Source of the DNA: Massilia rhizosphaerae
GTDB taxonomy: Bacteria > Pseudomonadota > Gammaproteobacteria > Burkholderiales > Burkholderiaceae_D
Length of the DNA stretch: 64,000 bases
Assembly (NCBI RefSeq): GCF_016093545.1
Contig: NZ_JADKYX010000001.1
Coordinates: 310,001-374,000 of the forward strand
Direction: 5' to 3'
Shown piece by piece: positions 9,625 to 19,118 of the stretch. A program made the position numbers and the translations under genes. Below the pieces are notes generated by a model, which was not told the origin of the DNA, did no database searches, and saw nothing but the letters and a program-made list of their open reading frames with translations. Positions within the stretch are counted from its first letter, which is position 1, and every line of letters starts with the position of its first letter.

Positions 9625-12374
9625 ACCGTGGCGCACCGGATGCCGGCCTGGGCGGTGTCGCGGTGGTGGAAGGCTTGCGCGTCCACTACGGCGCGACCGT
9701 CGCGCTGGACGGGGTCGACCTGGCGTTTCCGGCCGGGCAGGTGAGCGGCCTGATCGGCCCGGACGGGGTGGGCAAGTCGACCCTGCTTGCGATCGTCGCC
9801 GGCGCCCGCCGCATCGGATCGGGGCGGGTGCGGGTGCTGGGCGGCGACATGGCGGACGCGCGCTTCCGCGCCGCCGTCTGCCCGCGCATCGCGTACATGC
9901 CGCAGGGGCTGGGGCGCAACCTGTATCCGAGCCTGTCGGTCGAGGAAAACCTGCAGTTCTTCGCGCGCCTGTTCGGCCACGACGCGGCCGAGCGGCGCGC
10001 CCGCATCGACGTGCTGGCGCGCGGCACCGGCCTGCTGCCGTTCCTGGACCGGCCCGCCGGCCAGCTGTCCGGCGGCATGAAGCAGAAGCTGGGGCTGTGC
10101 TGCGCGCTGGTGCACGATCCCGACCTCCTGATCCTGGACGAGCCGACCACCGGCGTCGACCCGCTGTCGCGCAGCCAGTTCTGGGACCTGATCGCCACGA
10201 TCCGGCAAGCCCGCCCGGGCCTGAGCGTGCTGGTGGCGACGGCCTACATGGACGAGGCGCTGCGCTTCGACTGGCTGGTCGCCCTCGACGGCGGGCGGGT
10301 GCTCGCCGCCGGCACGCCCGCCGCGCTGATGGAGCGCACCGGCAGCGCCGACCTCGAACAGGCCTTCGTGGCCCTGCTGCCGCCGGCCCGGCGCGCCGGC
10401 CAGCCCGTGCTGCCGGCCCGCTCGCGCCCGGCCGCCGGCGAGCAAGACACGGTGATCGAGGCCGCGCACCTGTCGCGCCGCTTCGGCGACTTCACGGCGG
10501 TGCAGGACGTCAGCTTCCGCATCGCGCGCGGCGAGATCTTCGGTTTCATCGGCTCGAACGGCTGCGGCAAGACCACGACGATGAAGATGCTGACCGGCCT
10601 GCTGCCGGCCAGCTCCGGCGAGGCGCGGCTCTTCGGCCAGGCCGCGGGCGGCGGCGGCGCGGCGGCGCGGCGCCGGGTGGGCTATATGTCGCAGGGATTC
10701 TCGCTGTACCAGGAGCTGACGGTGCGCCAGAACCTGCTGCTGCACGCGCGCCTGTTCGACTTGTCCGAGACGGACGCCGCGGCGCGCTGCGCGACCCTGG
10801 CCGCGCGCTTCGGGCTCGAGGACGTCCTCGACGCCGTGCCGGGCCGGCTGCCGCTGGGCCTGCGCCAGCGGCTGTCGCTGGCGGTGGCGATGGTGCACGA
10901 ACCCGAGCTCTTGATCCTGGACGAGCCGACGTCGGGTGTCGATCCGATCGCGCGCGACCGGTTCTGGGCCGAGCTGCTCAAGCTGTCCGGCGAGGACGGC
11001 GTCACGATCTTCATCTCGACCCACTTCATGAACGAGGCCGAGCGCTGCGACCGCGTGGCGCTGATGCATGCCGGGCGCGTGCTTGCCAGCGGCCCGCCGG
11101 CCGAACTGCGCGCGCAGCGGAACGCGGCCAGCCTGGAGCAGGCCTTCATCGGCTGGCTCAGGGAGGCCGGCGCCGGTGCGGACGCCGGCGGCGCCGTCGT
11201 GGCGGCCTCGCCGCCGGCCCAGCCGCTTGCGCCGTCCCCTGCCGGAGCACGCGGCCAGTGGCTGCGGCGCGCGGCCGCCTACTGCTGGCGCGAAGCGCTG
11301 GAACTGCGCCGCGATCCGGTGCGCGCGACCTTGGCGATGTTCGGTTCGCTGCTGCTGATGGTGGTGATCGGCTACGGCATCAGCCTGGACGTGGAAGACT
11401 TGCGCTTCGCCGTGCTCGACCGCGACCAGACTTCGCTCAGCCGCGACTACACGCTCAACCTGGTCGGCTCGCGCTATTTCCTGGAGCGCCCGGCGTTGTC
11501 GAGCTATGCGGAGATGGACCGGCGCATGCGTTCCGGCGAGCTGTCGCTCGCGCTCGAGATCCCGCCCGGCTTCGCGCGCGCCGTCGAGCGCGGGGACGCG
11601 GTGCAAGTCGGCGCGTGGATCGACGGCGCCAATCCGGTGCGCGCCGAGACCGTCGAGGGCTATGTCCAGGGCATGCACCAGGAGTGGCTGCGCGGCCGCG
11701 CCGCGCTGGCCGGCGTCCACGCGCCGGCCGCCGCCACCGTCGAGACGCGCTTCCGCTACAACCCCGACGTGCGCAGCCTGCCGGCCATGGTCCCCGGGAT
11801 CATGGCGCTCCTGCTGCTGATGCTGCCCGCGATGCAGGCGGCGCTCGCCGTGGTGCGCGAAAAGGAGATGGGCTCGATCGTGAACCTGTACGTGACCCCG
11901 GTGCGGCGCAGCGAATTCCTGTTCGGCAAGCAGGCGCCGTACGTGGTGCTGGCGATGGGCAACGCGGTCCTGATGACGGGGATGGCCGTGACCCTGTTCG
12001 GCGTGCCGCTGAAGGGCAGCGTGGCGGCGCTGGCCGTCGCGGTGTTCCTGTACTGCGTCTGCTCGACCGGCATCGGCCTGCTGGCCTCGACCTTCACCCG
12101 CAGCCAGATCGCGGCGCTGTTCTTCACCATGATCGGTACCATCGTGCCGGCCATCCAGTTTGCCGGCTTGATCAACCCGGTGGTGGCGCTGGAGGGCGCG
12201 GGCAGGGTGGTGGGCGAGCTGTATCCCGCCTCGCACATGCTGACCATCGACCGCGGCGTGTTCGGCAAGGCGCTCGGCTTCGGCGCGCTGGCGCCGGACT
12301 TCCTGGCCCTGCTGGCCGCCGTCCCGGTCATCATGGGCCTGGCGATCTCCGCCTTGCCCAAGCAGGAGCGTTGA
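9621..12374 (+). CDS. RbbA-like double ABC ATPase fused to an ABC-2 permease
   Basis: The 917-residue protein starts at GTG 9621, overlapping the adaptor stop. Two ABC domains come first. Domain 1 has Walker [10 protein letters not shown] (46-54), signature LSGGMKQ and Walker [13 protein letters not shown]. Domain 2 has Walker [10 protein letters not shown] (near 311), Walker [13 protein letters not shown] and a degenerate signature, LPLGLRQ. From about residue 545 an ABC-2 permease follows, with one early helix, a large extracytoplasmic loop and about five C-terminal helices. Length and layout match RbbA/YhiH (about 910 residues). It probably exports a small hydrophobic or toxic compound. 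The ribosome-associated activity reported for E. coli RbbA cannot be judged here. Confidence 0.87.
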   Translation: MNRGAPDAGLGGVAVVEGLRVHYGATVALDGVDLAFPAGQVSGLIGPDGVGKSTLLAIVAGARRIGSGRVRVLGGDMADARFRAAVCPRIAYMPQGLGRNLYPSLSVEENLQFFARLFGHDAAERRARIDVLARGTGLLPFLDRPAGQLSGGMKQKLGLCCALVHDPDLLILDEPTTGVDPLSRSQFWDLIATIRQARPGLSVLVATAYMDEALRFDWLVALDGGRVLAAGTPAALMERTGSADLEQAFVALLPPARRAGQPVLPARSRPAAGEQDTVIEAAHLSRRFGDFTAVQDVSFRIARGEIFGFIGSNGCGKTTTMKMLTGLLPASSGEARLFGQAAGGGGAAARRRVGYMSQGFSLYQELTVRQNLLLHARLFDLSETDAAARCATLAARFGLEDVLDAVPGRLPLGLRQRLSLAVAMVHEPELLILDEPTSGVDPIARDRFWAELLKLSGEDGVTIFISTHFMNEAERCDRVALMHAGRVLASGPPAELRAQRNAASLEQAFIGWLREAGAGADAGGAVVAASPPAQPLAPSPAGARGQWLRRAAAYCWREALELRRDPVRATLAMFGSLLLMVVIGYGISLDVEDLRFAVLDRDQTSLSRDYTLNLVGSRYFLERPALSSYAEMDRRMRSGELSLALEIPPGFARAVERGDAVQVGAWIDGANPVRAETVEGYVQGMHQEWLRGRAALAGVHAPAAATVETRFRYNPDVRSLPAMVPGIMALLLLMLPAMQAALAVVREKEMGSIVNLYVTPVRRSEFLFGKQAPYVVLAMGNAVLMTGMAVTLFGVPLKGSVAALAVAVFLYCVCSTGIGLLASTFTRSQIAALFFTMIGTIVPAIQFAGLINPVVALEGAGRVVGELYPASHMLTIDRGVFGKALGFGALAPDFLALLAAVPVIMGLAISALPKQER

Positions 12375-12375
12375 C

Positions 12376-13503
12376 ATGCGGCCGATCTCGCTGCGCAAGG
12401 TGGGGTGGCTGGGCGTCAAGGAGTGGTGGAGCCTGCTGCGCGATCCGGTGATGCTGCTGCTGATCGTCTACACCTTCACGGCCGCCGTCTACATCGCCGC
12501 CACGGCCCAGCCGGACTCGCTCACGCGCGCCGCGCTGGCGATCGTCGACGAGGACCAGTCGCCGCTGTCGCTGCGCGTGCGCGCGGCCTTCATGCCGCCG
12601 CAGTTCCTGCCGCCCGAACTGATCACGCTCGACCAGGCCGACGCGCGCCTGGACCGGGGACGCGCCACGTTCGTGCTGGTGATCCCGGCCGGCTTCCAGC
12701 GCCGCGTGCTGGCCGGGCGCGGCGCGACGCTGCAGCTGAACGTGGACGCGACACGAATGAGCCAGGCGTTCACCGGCAGCAACTACGTGCAGCAGATCGC
12801 GCTGGGCGAGGTGGCGGCCTTCCTGCAGGGGATACGCGTGCAGGCGCGCCCGCCGGTCGACCTGGCGGTGCGGGCGCGCTTCAACCCGGCGCTGACGCCG
12901 TCCTGGTTCGGCGGGCTGATGGAGATGGTCAACAACATCACGATGCTGTCCGTGATCCTCACCGGCGCGGCGCTGATCCGCGAACGCGAGCACGGCACCG
13001 TCGAGCACCTGCTGGTGATGCCGGTGTCGCCGCTCGAGATCATGCTGGCGAAGCTGTGGTCGATGGCGGCCGTGGTCCTGCTGGCGACGGTGGTCGCGCT
13101 GCTGGGCATCGTGCGCGGCGTGCTGCACGTCGGCATCAACGGTTCGATCCCGCTGTTCCTGGCCTGTACCGTGCTGCACCTGTTCGCGACGACGTCGCTC
13201 GGCATCCTGCTGGCCACGCTGGCGCGCAGCATGCCGCAGTTCGGGATGCTGGTCGTACTGGTCCTGCTGCCGCTGCAGATGCTGTCCGGCGCCACGACGC
13301 CGCGCGAGAGCATTCCCTACGTGCTGCGCGAGCTCATGCTGGCGGCGCCGACCACGCATTTCGTCGAGCTGAGCCAGGCGATCCTGTTCCGCGGCGCCGG
13401 CCTGGAGACCGTCTGGGCGCCGTGCCTCGCGCTGCTGGCGATCGGCGGCACGTTGTTCGGCCTGTCGCTGGCGCGCTTCGCCACTGGGATGCGCCAGGGG
13501 TAG
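12376..13503 (+). CDS. ABC-2 type permease (YhhJ-like)
   Basis: The 375-residue membrane protein has one N-terminal helix (about 20-40), a large periplasmic domain, and five or six C-terminal helices including MVNNITMLSVILTGAALIRERE with the conserved glutamate/arginine-rich ABC-2 motif. It starts 1 bp after the stop of the RbbA-like gene and is probably the second half of the transporter. Length is normal for YhhJ. A 145-bp gap follows before the SDR gene. Confidence 0.87.
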   Translation: MRPISLRKVGWLGVKEWWSLLRDPVMLLLIVYTFTAAVYIAATAQPDSLTRAALAIVDEDQSPLSLRVRAAFMPPQFLPPELITLDQADARLDRGRATFVLVIPAGFQRRVLAGRGATLQLNVDATRMSQAFTGSNYVQQIALGEVAAFLQGIRVQARPPVDLAVRARFNPALTPSWFGGLMEMVNNITMLSVILTGAALIREREHGTVEHLLVMPVSPLEIMLAKLWSMAAVVLLATVVALLGIVRGVLHVGINGSIPLFLACTVLHLFATTSLGILLATLARSMPQFGMLVVLVLLPLQMLSGATTPRESIPYVLRELMLAAPTTHFVELSQAILFRGAGLETVWAPCLALLAIGGTLFGLSLARFATGMRQG

Positions 13504-13648
13504 GTGCGCCCCGCGTGCGCACGTAGGAGATATCCGACATCGCTCTTGGGCGGTGCCCCACTGGCGCGCACCGCGGCCGCGGCGCATAGTTGAAAACCGG
13601 CGGACGCGAACGGCCGCCGATCCGCAAACCACACGCAAAGGAGAGCAC

Positions 13649-14371
13649 ATGGACAGGCTGGCTTTGGTAACCGGAGGAACCCGCGGACTGGGCAAGGCGA
13701 TCGCGATGGCGCTGCACGAGCGCGGATGCCGGGTGGCGGTGACGTGCCGCCGCGACGGCGAGGAGGCGCGCCGCCTGCGCGACGAGACCGGCATCCCGGC
13801 GTTCTACTGGGACGTCGCCGACTTCGAGGCATGCCGGGCGGGCGTCGCGCAGGTGCGCGCGCAGCTGGGCGCCATCGACATCCTGGTCAACAACGCGGGG
13901 ATCACGGCCGACGCGACGCTCCACAAGATGAGCGAGACGCAGTGGTGGGACGTCCTGCGCACCAATCTCGGCTCCATGTTCAACATGACGCGCCAGGTGA
14001 TCGAGGACATGCGCGAGCGGCGCTTCGGCCGCATCGTCAACATCAGTTCCATCAACGGCCGCAAGGGCCAGGTCGGACAGTGCAATTATGCGGCGGCGAA
14101 GGCCGGCATCCTCGGATTCACGAAGTCGCTGGCGCTCGAGAACGCGGGGCGCAACGTCACCGTCAACGCGGTGGCGCCGGGCTATTGCGAGACGGCCATG
14201 GTGGCGGCGGTCCGGCCCGAGGTGCTGCAGGCGATCGTCGCCGGCATCCCCGTCGGCCGCCTCGGCACGCCGGAGGACGTCGCCCGCGTGGTGGCGTTCC
14301 TGGCCGACGAGGCCGCCGGGTTCGTCACCGGGGCGACCATCGACGTGAACGGCGGCCAGTACCTGGCCTGA
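13649..14371 (+). CDS. phaB: Acetoacetyl-CoA reductase / 3-oxoacyl-ACP reductase (SDR)
   Basis: The 240-residue SDR has the cofactor motif TGGTRGLG (8-15), NNAG (81-84), Ser134 and the catalytic pair Tyr147/Lys151. The ATG follows AAAGGAG at good spacing. PhaB reduces acetoacetyl-CoA to (R)-3-hydroxybutyryl-CoA with NADPH for PHA synthesis. The segments SSINGRKGQVGQCNYAAAKAG and VAPGYCETAMV are typical of PhaB. Its end lies 3 bp from the convergent phaC stop. A FabG-like role cannot be excluded from sequence alone. Confidence 0.82.
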   Translation: MDRLALVTGGTRGLGKAIAMALHERGCRVAVTCRRDGEEARRLRDETGIPAFYWDVADFEACRAGVAQVRAQLGAIDILVNNAGITADATLHKMSETQWWDVLRTNLGSMFNMTRQVIEDMRERRFGRIVNISSINGRKGQVGQCNYAAAKAGILGFTKSLALENAGRNVTVNAVAPGYCETAMVAAVRPEVLQAIVAGIPVGRLGTPEDVARVVAFLADEAAGFVTGATIDVNGGQYLA

Positions 14372-14374
14372 CGT

Positions 14375-16159
14375 TCAAGGCAGCGACACGTAGCTGCCGG
14401 GCGCGTCGGCACAGCCGACCACCGGCGGCGGGGGCGCGGCCAGCGGCCCCGCGTGGCGCGCGAGCCAGGCTTCCCAGGCCGGCCACCAGCTGCCTTCGTG
14501 CTGTTCGGTGCGGGCCTGCCAGCTGTCCGGATCGACGTAGGGCGCGTCGTGCGCGTGGGTCGCGACCTGGTAGCCGCGATGGGGCGTGCCGGGCGGCGAG
14601 ACGACGCCGGCATTGTGCCCGCCCGACGTCAGCAGGAAGGTGACTTCCGTGTCGGTGAGCAGCATGATCTTGTACACGGACCGCCACGGCGCCACGTGGT
14701 CGGTCAGCGTGCCGACGGCGAATACCGGGATCTGGATGTCGGTGAGCGCCACCGGCCGGTCGCCCACGATGTAGCGCGCGCTCGCCAGGCTGTTTTTCAG
14801 GAACAGCTTGCGCAGGTATTCGGAGTGCATGCGGTAGGGCATGCGGGTGGCGTCCGCGTTCCACGAGGCCAGGTCGTTGTCCTGGTCGGGCAGGTCGAGC
14901 AGGTAGTGGCGCAGCCGGCGCGACCAGATCAGGTCGTTGGAGCGCAGCAGCTGGAACGCGCCGGCCATCTGGCGCGTGTCCAGGTAGCCCTGCTGCCACA
15001 TGGCCGCTTCCAGGAAGGCGACTTCGCTGTCGTCGATGAACAGCGACAGTTCGCCCGGCTCGGTGAAGTCGACCTGGGCCGCCAGCAAGGTCACGCTGGC
15101 AAGGCGCTCGTCGCCGTCGCGCGCCATCGCCGCCGCGGCGATCGCGAGCAGGGTGCCGCCCAGGCAGTAGCCGCAGGCGTTGACCTGCGCCGCGCCGGTC
15201 TGGGCGGTGATCGTGTCCAGCGCGGCCATGATGCCGAGCTGACGGTAGTCTTCCAGCGACAGGTCGCGGTCCGCGGCGTCCGGGTTCTTCCAGGAAATGA
15301 TATACACCGTGTGGCCGTGTTCGACCAGGTAGCGCACCAGCGAATTCGCGGGCGAGAGGTCGAGGATGTAGTACTTCATGATCCAGGCCGGCACGATCAG
15401 CAGCGGCGTGGCGTGTACCTTGGGCGTCTGCGGATCGTAGCGGATCAGCTCGACGAGGCGGTTCGACATCACGACCTTGCCCGGCGTGATCGCCACCTCA
15501 TGCCCGGGACGGAAGGTGACCGGGGCCGGCGCGCCGTCCAGCGCGCGGCGGGCGTCGGCGGCGGCGCGCAGCGCGCCGTCCAGCAGGTTGCGGCCGCCGC
15601 TGGCGAAGGTGGCCTGGAGGACCACCGGATTGGTGAACACGCAATTCGACGGGGCGTAGCCGTCGAGCACCTGGCGCGCCACGAAGCTGACCACGTCGCC
15701 ATGGTGGGGCGAGACGCCGCGCACGCCGGTGGTGGCGCGGTGCCACCACTGCTGGGTGAGCAGGAAGCCCTGGCTGATCGCGTTGTAGGGCCAGGCCTGC
15801 CAGGCCGGGTCGGAAAAGCGCTTGTCCTGCGCCAGCGGTTCCACCGGCTTGGCCAGCCCGTTGTCGACGGCGCTGCGGCAATATTGATGCCAACGCAGCC
15901 AGCTGGCCTGGCCCTGCAGCACGAGTTCGAACTGCTTGTCGGGCGACAGCATCAAATGACTGGCCCAGTCCAGCCAGGCGCCCGCCAGCGCGGCGGGCGA
16001 CAGGTAGGCGGTCAGGCGTCCCAGCCAGGCGTTCAGCACCAGGTCCGCCGACGCGTGCTCCACGCTGGCTTCCGGATAGCCCGGCCGGGCGCGGCCCTGC
16101 CAGCTGCTGGCTTCGCGCCGTTGCTCGCTGGAGGGTACGGGTAGCGGTTGGCTCGCCAT
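14375..16159 (-). CDS. phaC: Class I-type poly(3-hydroxyalkanoate) synthase
   Basis: The 594-residue protein has the PhaC N-terminal domain and an alpha/beta-hydrolase catalytic domain. The lipase-like box is GYCLGG with nucleophile Cys332, the acid is Asp487 (LTDHVAPW), and the base is His515 (SGGHNAG). It polymerises (R)-3-hydroxyacyl-CoA into PHA granules. The start is 3 bp after the usp stop, so the two form an operon behind an FNR-type box. The N-terminus differs from the biosynthetic PhaC of Cupriavidus, so this may be an additional synthase used under low oxygen (inference). Confidence 0.9.
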   Translation of the reverse strand: MASQPLPVPSSEQRREASSWQGRARPGYPEASVEHASADLVLNAWLGRLTAYLSPAALAGAWLDWASHLMLSPDKQFELVLQGQASWLRWHQYCRSAVDNGLAKPVEPLAQDKRFSDPAWQAWPYNAISQGFLLTQQWWHRATTGVRGVSPHHGDVVSFVARQVLDGYAPSNCVFTNPVVLQATFASGGRNLLDGALRAAADARRALDGAPAPVTFRPGHEVAITPGKVVMSNRLVELIRYDPQTPKVHATPLLIVPAWIMKYYILDLSPANSLVRYLVEHGHTVYIISWKNPDAADRDLSLEDYRQLGIMAALDTITAQTGAAQVNACGYCLGGTLLAIAAAAMARDGDERLASVTLLAAQVDFTEPGELSLFIDDSEVAFLEAAMWQQGYLDTRQMAGAFQLLRSNDLIWSRRLRHYLLDLPDQDNDLASWNADATRMPYRMHSEYLRKLFLKNSLASARYIVGDRPVALTDIQIPVFAVGTLTDHVAPWRSVYKIMLLTDTEVTFLLTSGGHNAGVVSPPGTPHRGYQVATHAHDAPYVDPDSWQARTEQHEGSWWPAWEAWLARHAGPLAAPPPPVVGCADAPGSYVSLP

Positions 16160-16162
16160 GGG

Positions 16163-17002
16163 TCAATGGGCCAGCAGGACGGGAATCGACGCGCACTCGA
16201 GCAGGTCGCGCGTCACGCCGCCCAGCGCCCATTCGCGCACCCGGCTGTGGCCATACGCGCCCGCGACGATCAGGCCGGCCCCGCTGTCGCGCGCGAGCGT
16301 CAGCAGCACTTCGCCCGCGCCGACGGCGGTGCGCTCGACCACGACGTCGACGGGCACGCCGTGACGCGCCAGGTAGACCGCCATGTCCGCGCCCGGCTCC
16401 TCGCCATGCAGTTCCGACAGTTCGTGGGGATTGACGAGCGCGAGCTTGACGGTGTCGGCGCGCTGCAGCAGCGGCAGCGCCGCCTGGATCGCACGGATCG
16501 ACTGCATGCTGCCGTCCCAGCCGATCACCACGCTGCCCGCCAGCGGCTGGCCGCGGTAGTTGTCGGGCACGACGAGCACCGGGCGCGCCCCGCGGAGCGC
16601 GATGTGCTCGGGCAGGTCGGGCACGGGCGTGGCGGGCGCCGCCTCGGGGGCGCTGTCCTGGCTGACGACGACCAGGTCGGCATAGCGCGACTGCAGCAGC
16701 AGGGCGTAGCGGGCCTCTTCCTCGAACAGGCGCGCCTCCAGCGATTGCACGCCGAGGCGGGCCGCCTGCTCCTTGAATTGTTCCAGTTGGGCGCCGGCCG
16801 TGCGGCGCAGCGCCTCGAAATCTTCGGTGAGCATGCCGCCGCCCATCGAGCCGGCCAGCAGCGCATAGCTGCGCCACGAGAAGCCGGTGACGGCGCTCCC
16901 CACCAGGTGGGCCTCATGCTCGTTGGCCAGCAGGGCAGCGGCGCGCAGCCGGCTGTCCTGCTGGGGGCTGCCGTCGACGTGGACGAGGATGGTCTTGTAC
17001 AT
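16163..17002 (-). CDS. Tandem universal stress protein
   Basis: The 279-residue protein has two UspA domains (about 1-150 and 155-279). Each starts with the usual hydrophobic strand and aspartate (TILVHVDGSP, SVVIGWDGS). The second domain keeps the ATP-binding G-x2-G-x9-G pattern in GAYGHSRVREWALGGVT. I chose ATG 17002, preceded by AGGAG, over a longer proline-rich extension. Tandem Usp proteins support survival under energy starvation and low oxygen. It is the first gene of the usp-phaC unit, with an FNR-type box 97 bp upstream. Confidence 0.87.
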   Translation of the reverse strand: MYKTILVHVDGSPQQDSRLRAAALLANEHEAHLVGSAVTGFSWRSYALLAGSMGGGMLTEDFEALRRTAGAQLEQFKEQAARLGVQSLEARLFEEEARYALLLQSRYADLVVVSQDSAPEAAPATPVPDLPEHIALRGARPVLVVPDNYRGQPLAGSVVIGWDGSMQSIRAIQAALPLLQRADTVKLALVNPHELSELHGEEPGADMAVYLARHGVPVDVVVERTAVGAGEVLLTLARDSGAGLIVAGAYGHSRVREWALGGVTRDLLECASIPVLLAH

Positions 17003-17098
17003 GCTGTTCTCCTGTGGGGTCGTGGGTGGGTCGCGGGTGGTCGGGGGACGCGTGGGATTCACTCTAAATCCTGGTGCCCTCGGACGTCAGGAGCCCAC

Positions 17099-17112
17099 TT
17101 GACTGAAATCAA
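17099..17112. promoter_or_regulatory. FNR/ANR-type box between usp-phaC and the sensor kinase
   Basis: The sequence TTGAC-TGAA-ATCAA fully matches TTGAY-N4-RTCAA. It is 97 bp from the usp ATG and 108 bp from the kinase GTG, so it could serve either divergent unit. A second half-site (GTCAA at 17,129-17,133) lies nearby. Confidence 0.7.
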
Positions 17113-17219
17113 ATTTGTCCGAATTTAAGTCAAGGACCGGGAACTAGCTATTTTGGAGTATTTCTTTCAGGGCAATTTACAAAGTATATTGATCGCGCCG
17201 ATTCATTTTAAGACGATCC

Positions 17220-18710
17220 GTGAACCCAGACCATACCGTGACCGGCCTCGAATGGCTGCTCGGCGCCGCCCGCGATCCCATGCTCGTGTGCGACGCGGGC
17301 GGCGCGATCGTGCGCGCCAATCCGCCCGCGTGCGCGTTGTTCGGCTGGCCGCTCGCCGAGCTGGTCGGCTCACCTGTCGAAGTGCTGGTGCCCGCGGCCT
17401 TGCGCAGCCGGCACGCCGACCTGCGCCGCCGCGCCGACCCCGCCGCGCGCGCCATGACCGACAGCCAGTTCACGGCCGTGGACCGGGCCGGGAACGAGTT
17501 TCCGGTCGAGATCAGCCTGGCGCCGCTGACGTCCCCGGCGGGACAACGCCTGGTGCTGGCCACGATCCACGACCTGCGGCCCCGCATGGGCGCGGAACAG
17601 GCTTTGCGCGACAGCGAGGCGCGCATGCGGGCCGTGTTCGAAACCGTGGTCGACGGCATCATCACCATCGACGAACGCGGCGTGATCGAGCGCGTCAATC
17701 CGGCCGCCGAGCAGATGTTCGGCTACCAGGAGGCGGAGCTGGCCGGCCGCAACGTCAGCGTGCTGATGCCGTCGCCGGACCGGGAACGCCACGACGGCTA
17801 TCTGCGCCATTATCTGCACACCGGCGAGCAGCGCATCATCGGCAAGGGCCGCGAGGTGTACGGCATGCGCAAGGACGGCACGATCTTTCCGATCGAGCTG
17901 GCCGTCACCGAGATGCGCATCGGCAAGCGCCGCATGTTCACGGGCCTGGCGCGCGACATCACGGTGCGCCGGGAGGCCGAGCGCGAATCCGAACGCCTGC
18001 TGCGCGAGCTGCGCCGCGCCAACGAGGAGCTGAGCAATTTTGCCTACGTCGTGTCGCACGACCTGAAGGCGCCGCTGCGCGCCATCGCGACCCTGGCCGA
18101 CTGGCTGTCGACCGACTACGGCGACCGCCTCGACGACGAGGGCAGGGCGCATTTGCGCCTCCTGAACAACCGCGTGCACCGGATGGGCAACCTGATCGAC
18201 GGCATCCTGCAATATTCGCGCCTCGGACGCGACGGCGGCACCTTGCGCCAGGTGGACCTGAACGTGGCCCTGCCCGAAATCGTGGACCTGCAGGCGCCGC
18301 CGCCGCACATCCGGGTGACGATCGCGCCAGGACTGCCCTCGCTGTGGACCGAACCGACGCGGATCCGCCAGGTGTTCCACAACCTGATCTCGAACGCCAT
18401 CAAGTACATGGACAAGCCCGAGGGCAGGATCGCCGTCGGCTGGTCCGACGACGGCGACTCTTGGCGCTTTTCCGTCGAGGACAACGGTCCCGGCATCGAG
18501 GCGCGCCACTTCGAGCGCATCTTCCAGCTGTTCCAGACGCTGGCGCCGCGCGACCGCATCGAGAGCACCGGGGTCGGGCTCGCGCTGGTCGAGAAGATCG
18601 TCGAGATGCACGGCGGACGGGTCTGGGTCGAATCGACGCCCGGCCGCGGCAGCGTCTTCCATTTCACGCATCCCAAGGGGCCGCGCGCGGCGCGGCAGGA
18701 CAGCCAATGA
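17220..18710 (+). CDS. PAS-PAS sensor histidine kinase with a FixL-like PAS domain
   Basis: The 496-residue cytoplasmic kinase has no membrane helices. PAS1 is about 8-118 and PAS2 about 132-248, followed by HisKA (HDLKAP, phospho-acceptor His280) and HATPase (NLISNAIKYM, DNGPGIE, STGVGLALV). PAS2 is close to the haem PAS of FixL. His191 and Arg211 stand exactly 20 residues apart, like the haem-ligating His200 and oxygen-gating Arg220 of Bradyrhizobium FixL, within PDRERHDGY and IIGKGREV. Haem binding is inferred. The start is a GTG with a weak ribosome site, so a slightly different start is possible. It overlaps the next gene by ATGA. Confidence 0.85.
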   Translation: MNPDHTVTGLEWLLGAARDPMLVCDAGGAIVRANPPACALFGWPLAELVGSPVEVLVPAALRSRHADLRRRADPAARAMTDSQFTAVDRAGNEFPVEISLAPLTSPAGQRLVLATIHDLRPRMGAEQALRDSEARMRAVFETVVDGIITIDERGVIERVNPAAEQMFGYQEAELAGRNVSVLMPSPDRERHDGYLRHYLHTGEQRIIGKGREVYGMRKDGTIFPIELAVTEMRIGKRRMFTGLARDITVRREAERESERLLRELRRANEELSNFAYVVSHDLKAPLRAIATLADWLSTDYGDRLDDEGRAHLRLLNNRVHRMGNLIDGILQYSRLGRDGGTLRQVDLNVALPEIVDLQAPPPHIRVTIAPGLPSLWTEPTRIRQVFHNLISNAIKYMDKPEGRIAVGWSDDGDSWRFSVEDNGPGIEARHFERIFQLFQTLAPRDRIESTGVGLALVEKIVEMHGGRVWVESTPGRGSVFHFTHPKGPRAARQDSQ

Positions 18711-19117
18711 AATCATCCGCGAAACCCATCCTCCTGATCGAGGACGACCAGGTCGACGTGATCACCACGCGCCGGGCGCTGAAGGAAATCCACGTCACCA
18801 ATCCGCTGGTCGTGTGCGAGCACGGCGAGCTGGCCCTGGACCACCTGCGCGAAGCCGAGGAGCTGCCGTGCATCGCGCTGCTCGACCTGAACATGCCGGT
18901 CATGAACGGCATCGAATTCCTGCGCAACGTGAAGGGCGACGCGCGCCTGCGCCGGATGCCGGTCGTCGTGCTGACGACGTCCGAGGAGCTGGAAGACAAG
19001 CGCCGCAGCTTCGATCTCGGCGCCGCCGGCTACATGGCGAAACCGGTGGATTACCGCCGTTTCGTCGAGGTCATGCGCTCGATCGACCAGTACTGGACCT
19101 TGAGCGAGTTGCCCTGA
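18707..19117 (+). CDS. Single-domain response regulator (Rcp1-like)
   Basis: The 136-residue protein is a receiver domain only. Acidic pocket residues are Glu12-Asp13-Asp14, the phospho-acceptor is Asp60 (LLDLNMP), the conserved Thr is in VLTTSEE, and the Lys is in AKPVD. There is no output domain. The extended loop and the EEL(E)DK segment are typical of regulators paired with bacteriophytochrome- or PAS-type kinases. It overlaps the kinase gene by 4 bp, so it is probably its direct partner and may relay phosphate onwards. Confidence 0.88.
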   Translation: MKSSAKPILLIEDDQVDVITTRRALKEIHVTNPLVVCEHGELALDHLREAEELPCIALLDLNMPVMNGIEFLRNVKGDARLRRMPVVVLTTSEELEDKRRSFDLGAAGYMAKPVDYRRFVEVMRSIDQYWTLSELP

Positions 19118-19118
19118 C

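Noticed and set aside
9522..12419. A 965-codon minus-strand open frame opposite the ABC fusion
   Set aside because: Antisense to intact Walker motifs; composition is His/Gln/Arg-rich shadow.
17117..17133. A second FNR box near 17,125
   Set aside because: Only the right half (GTCAA) is good; the left half is CGAAT.
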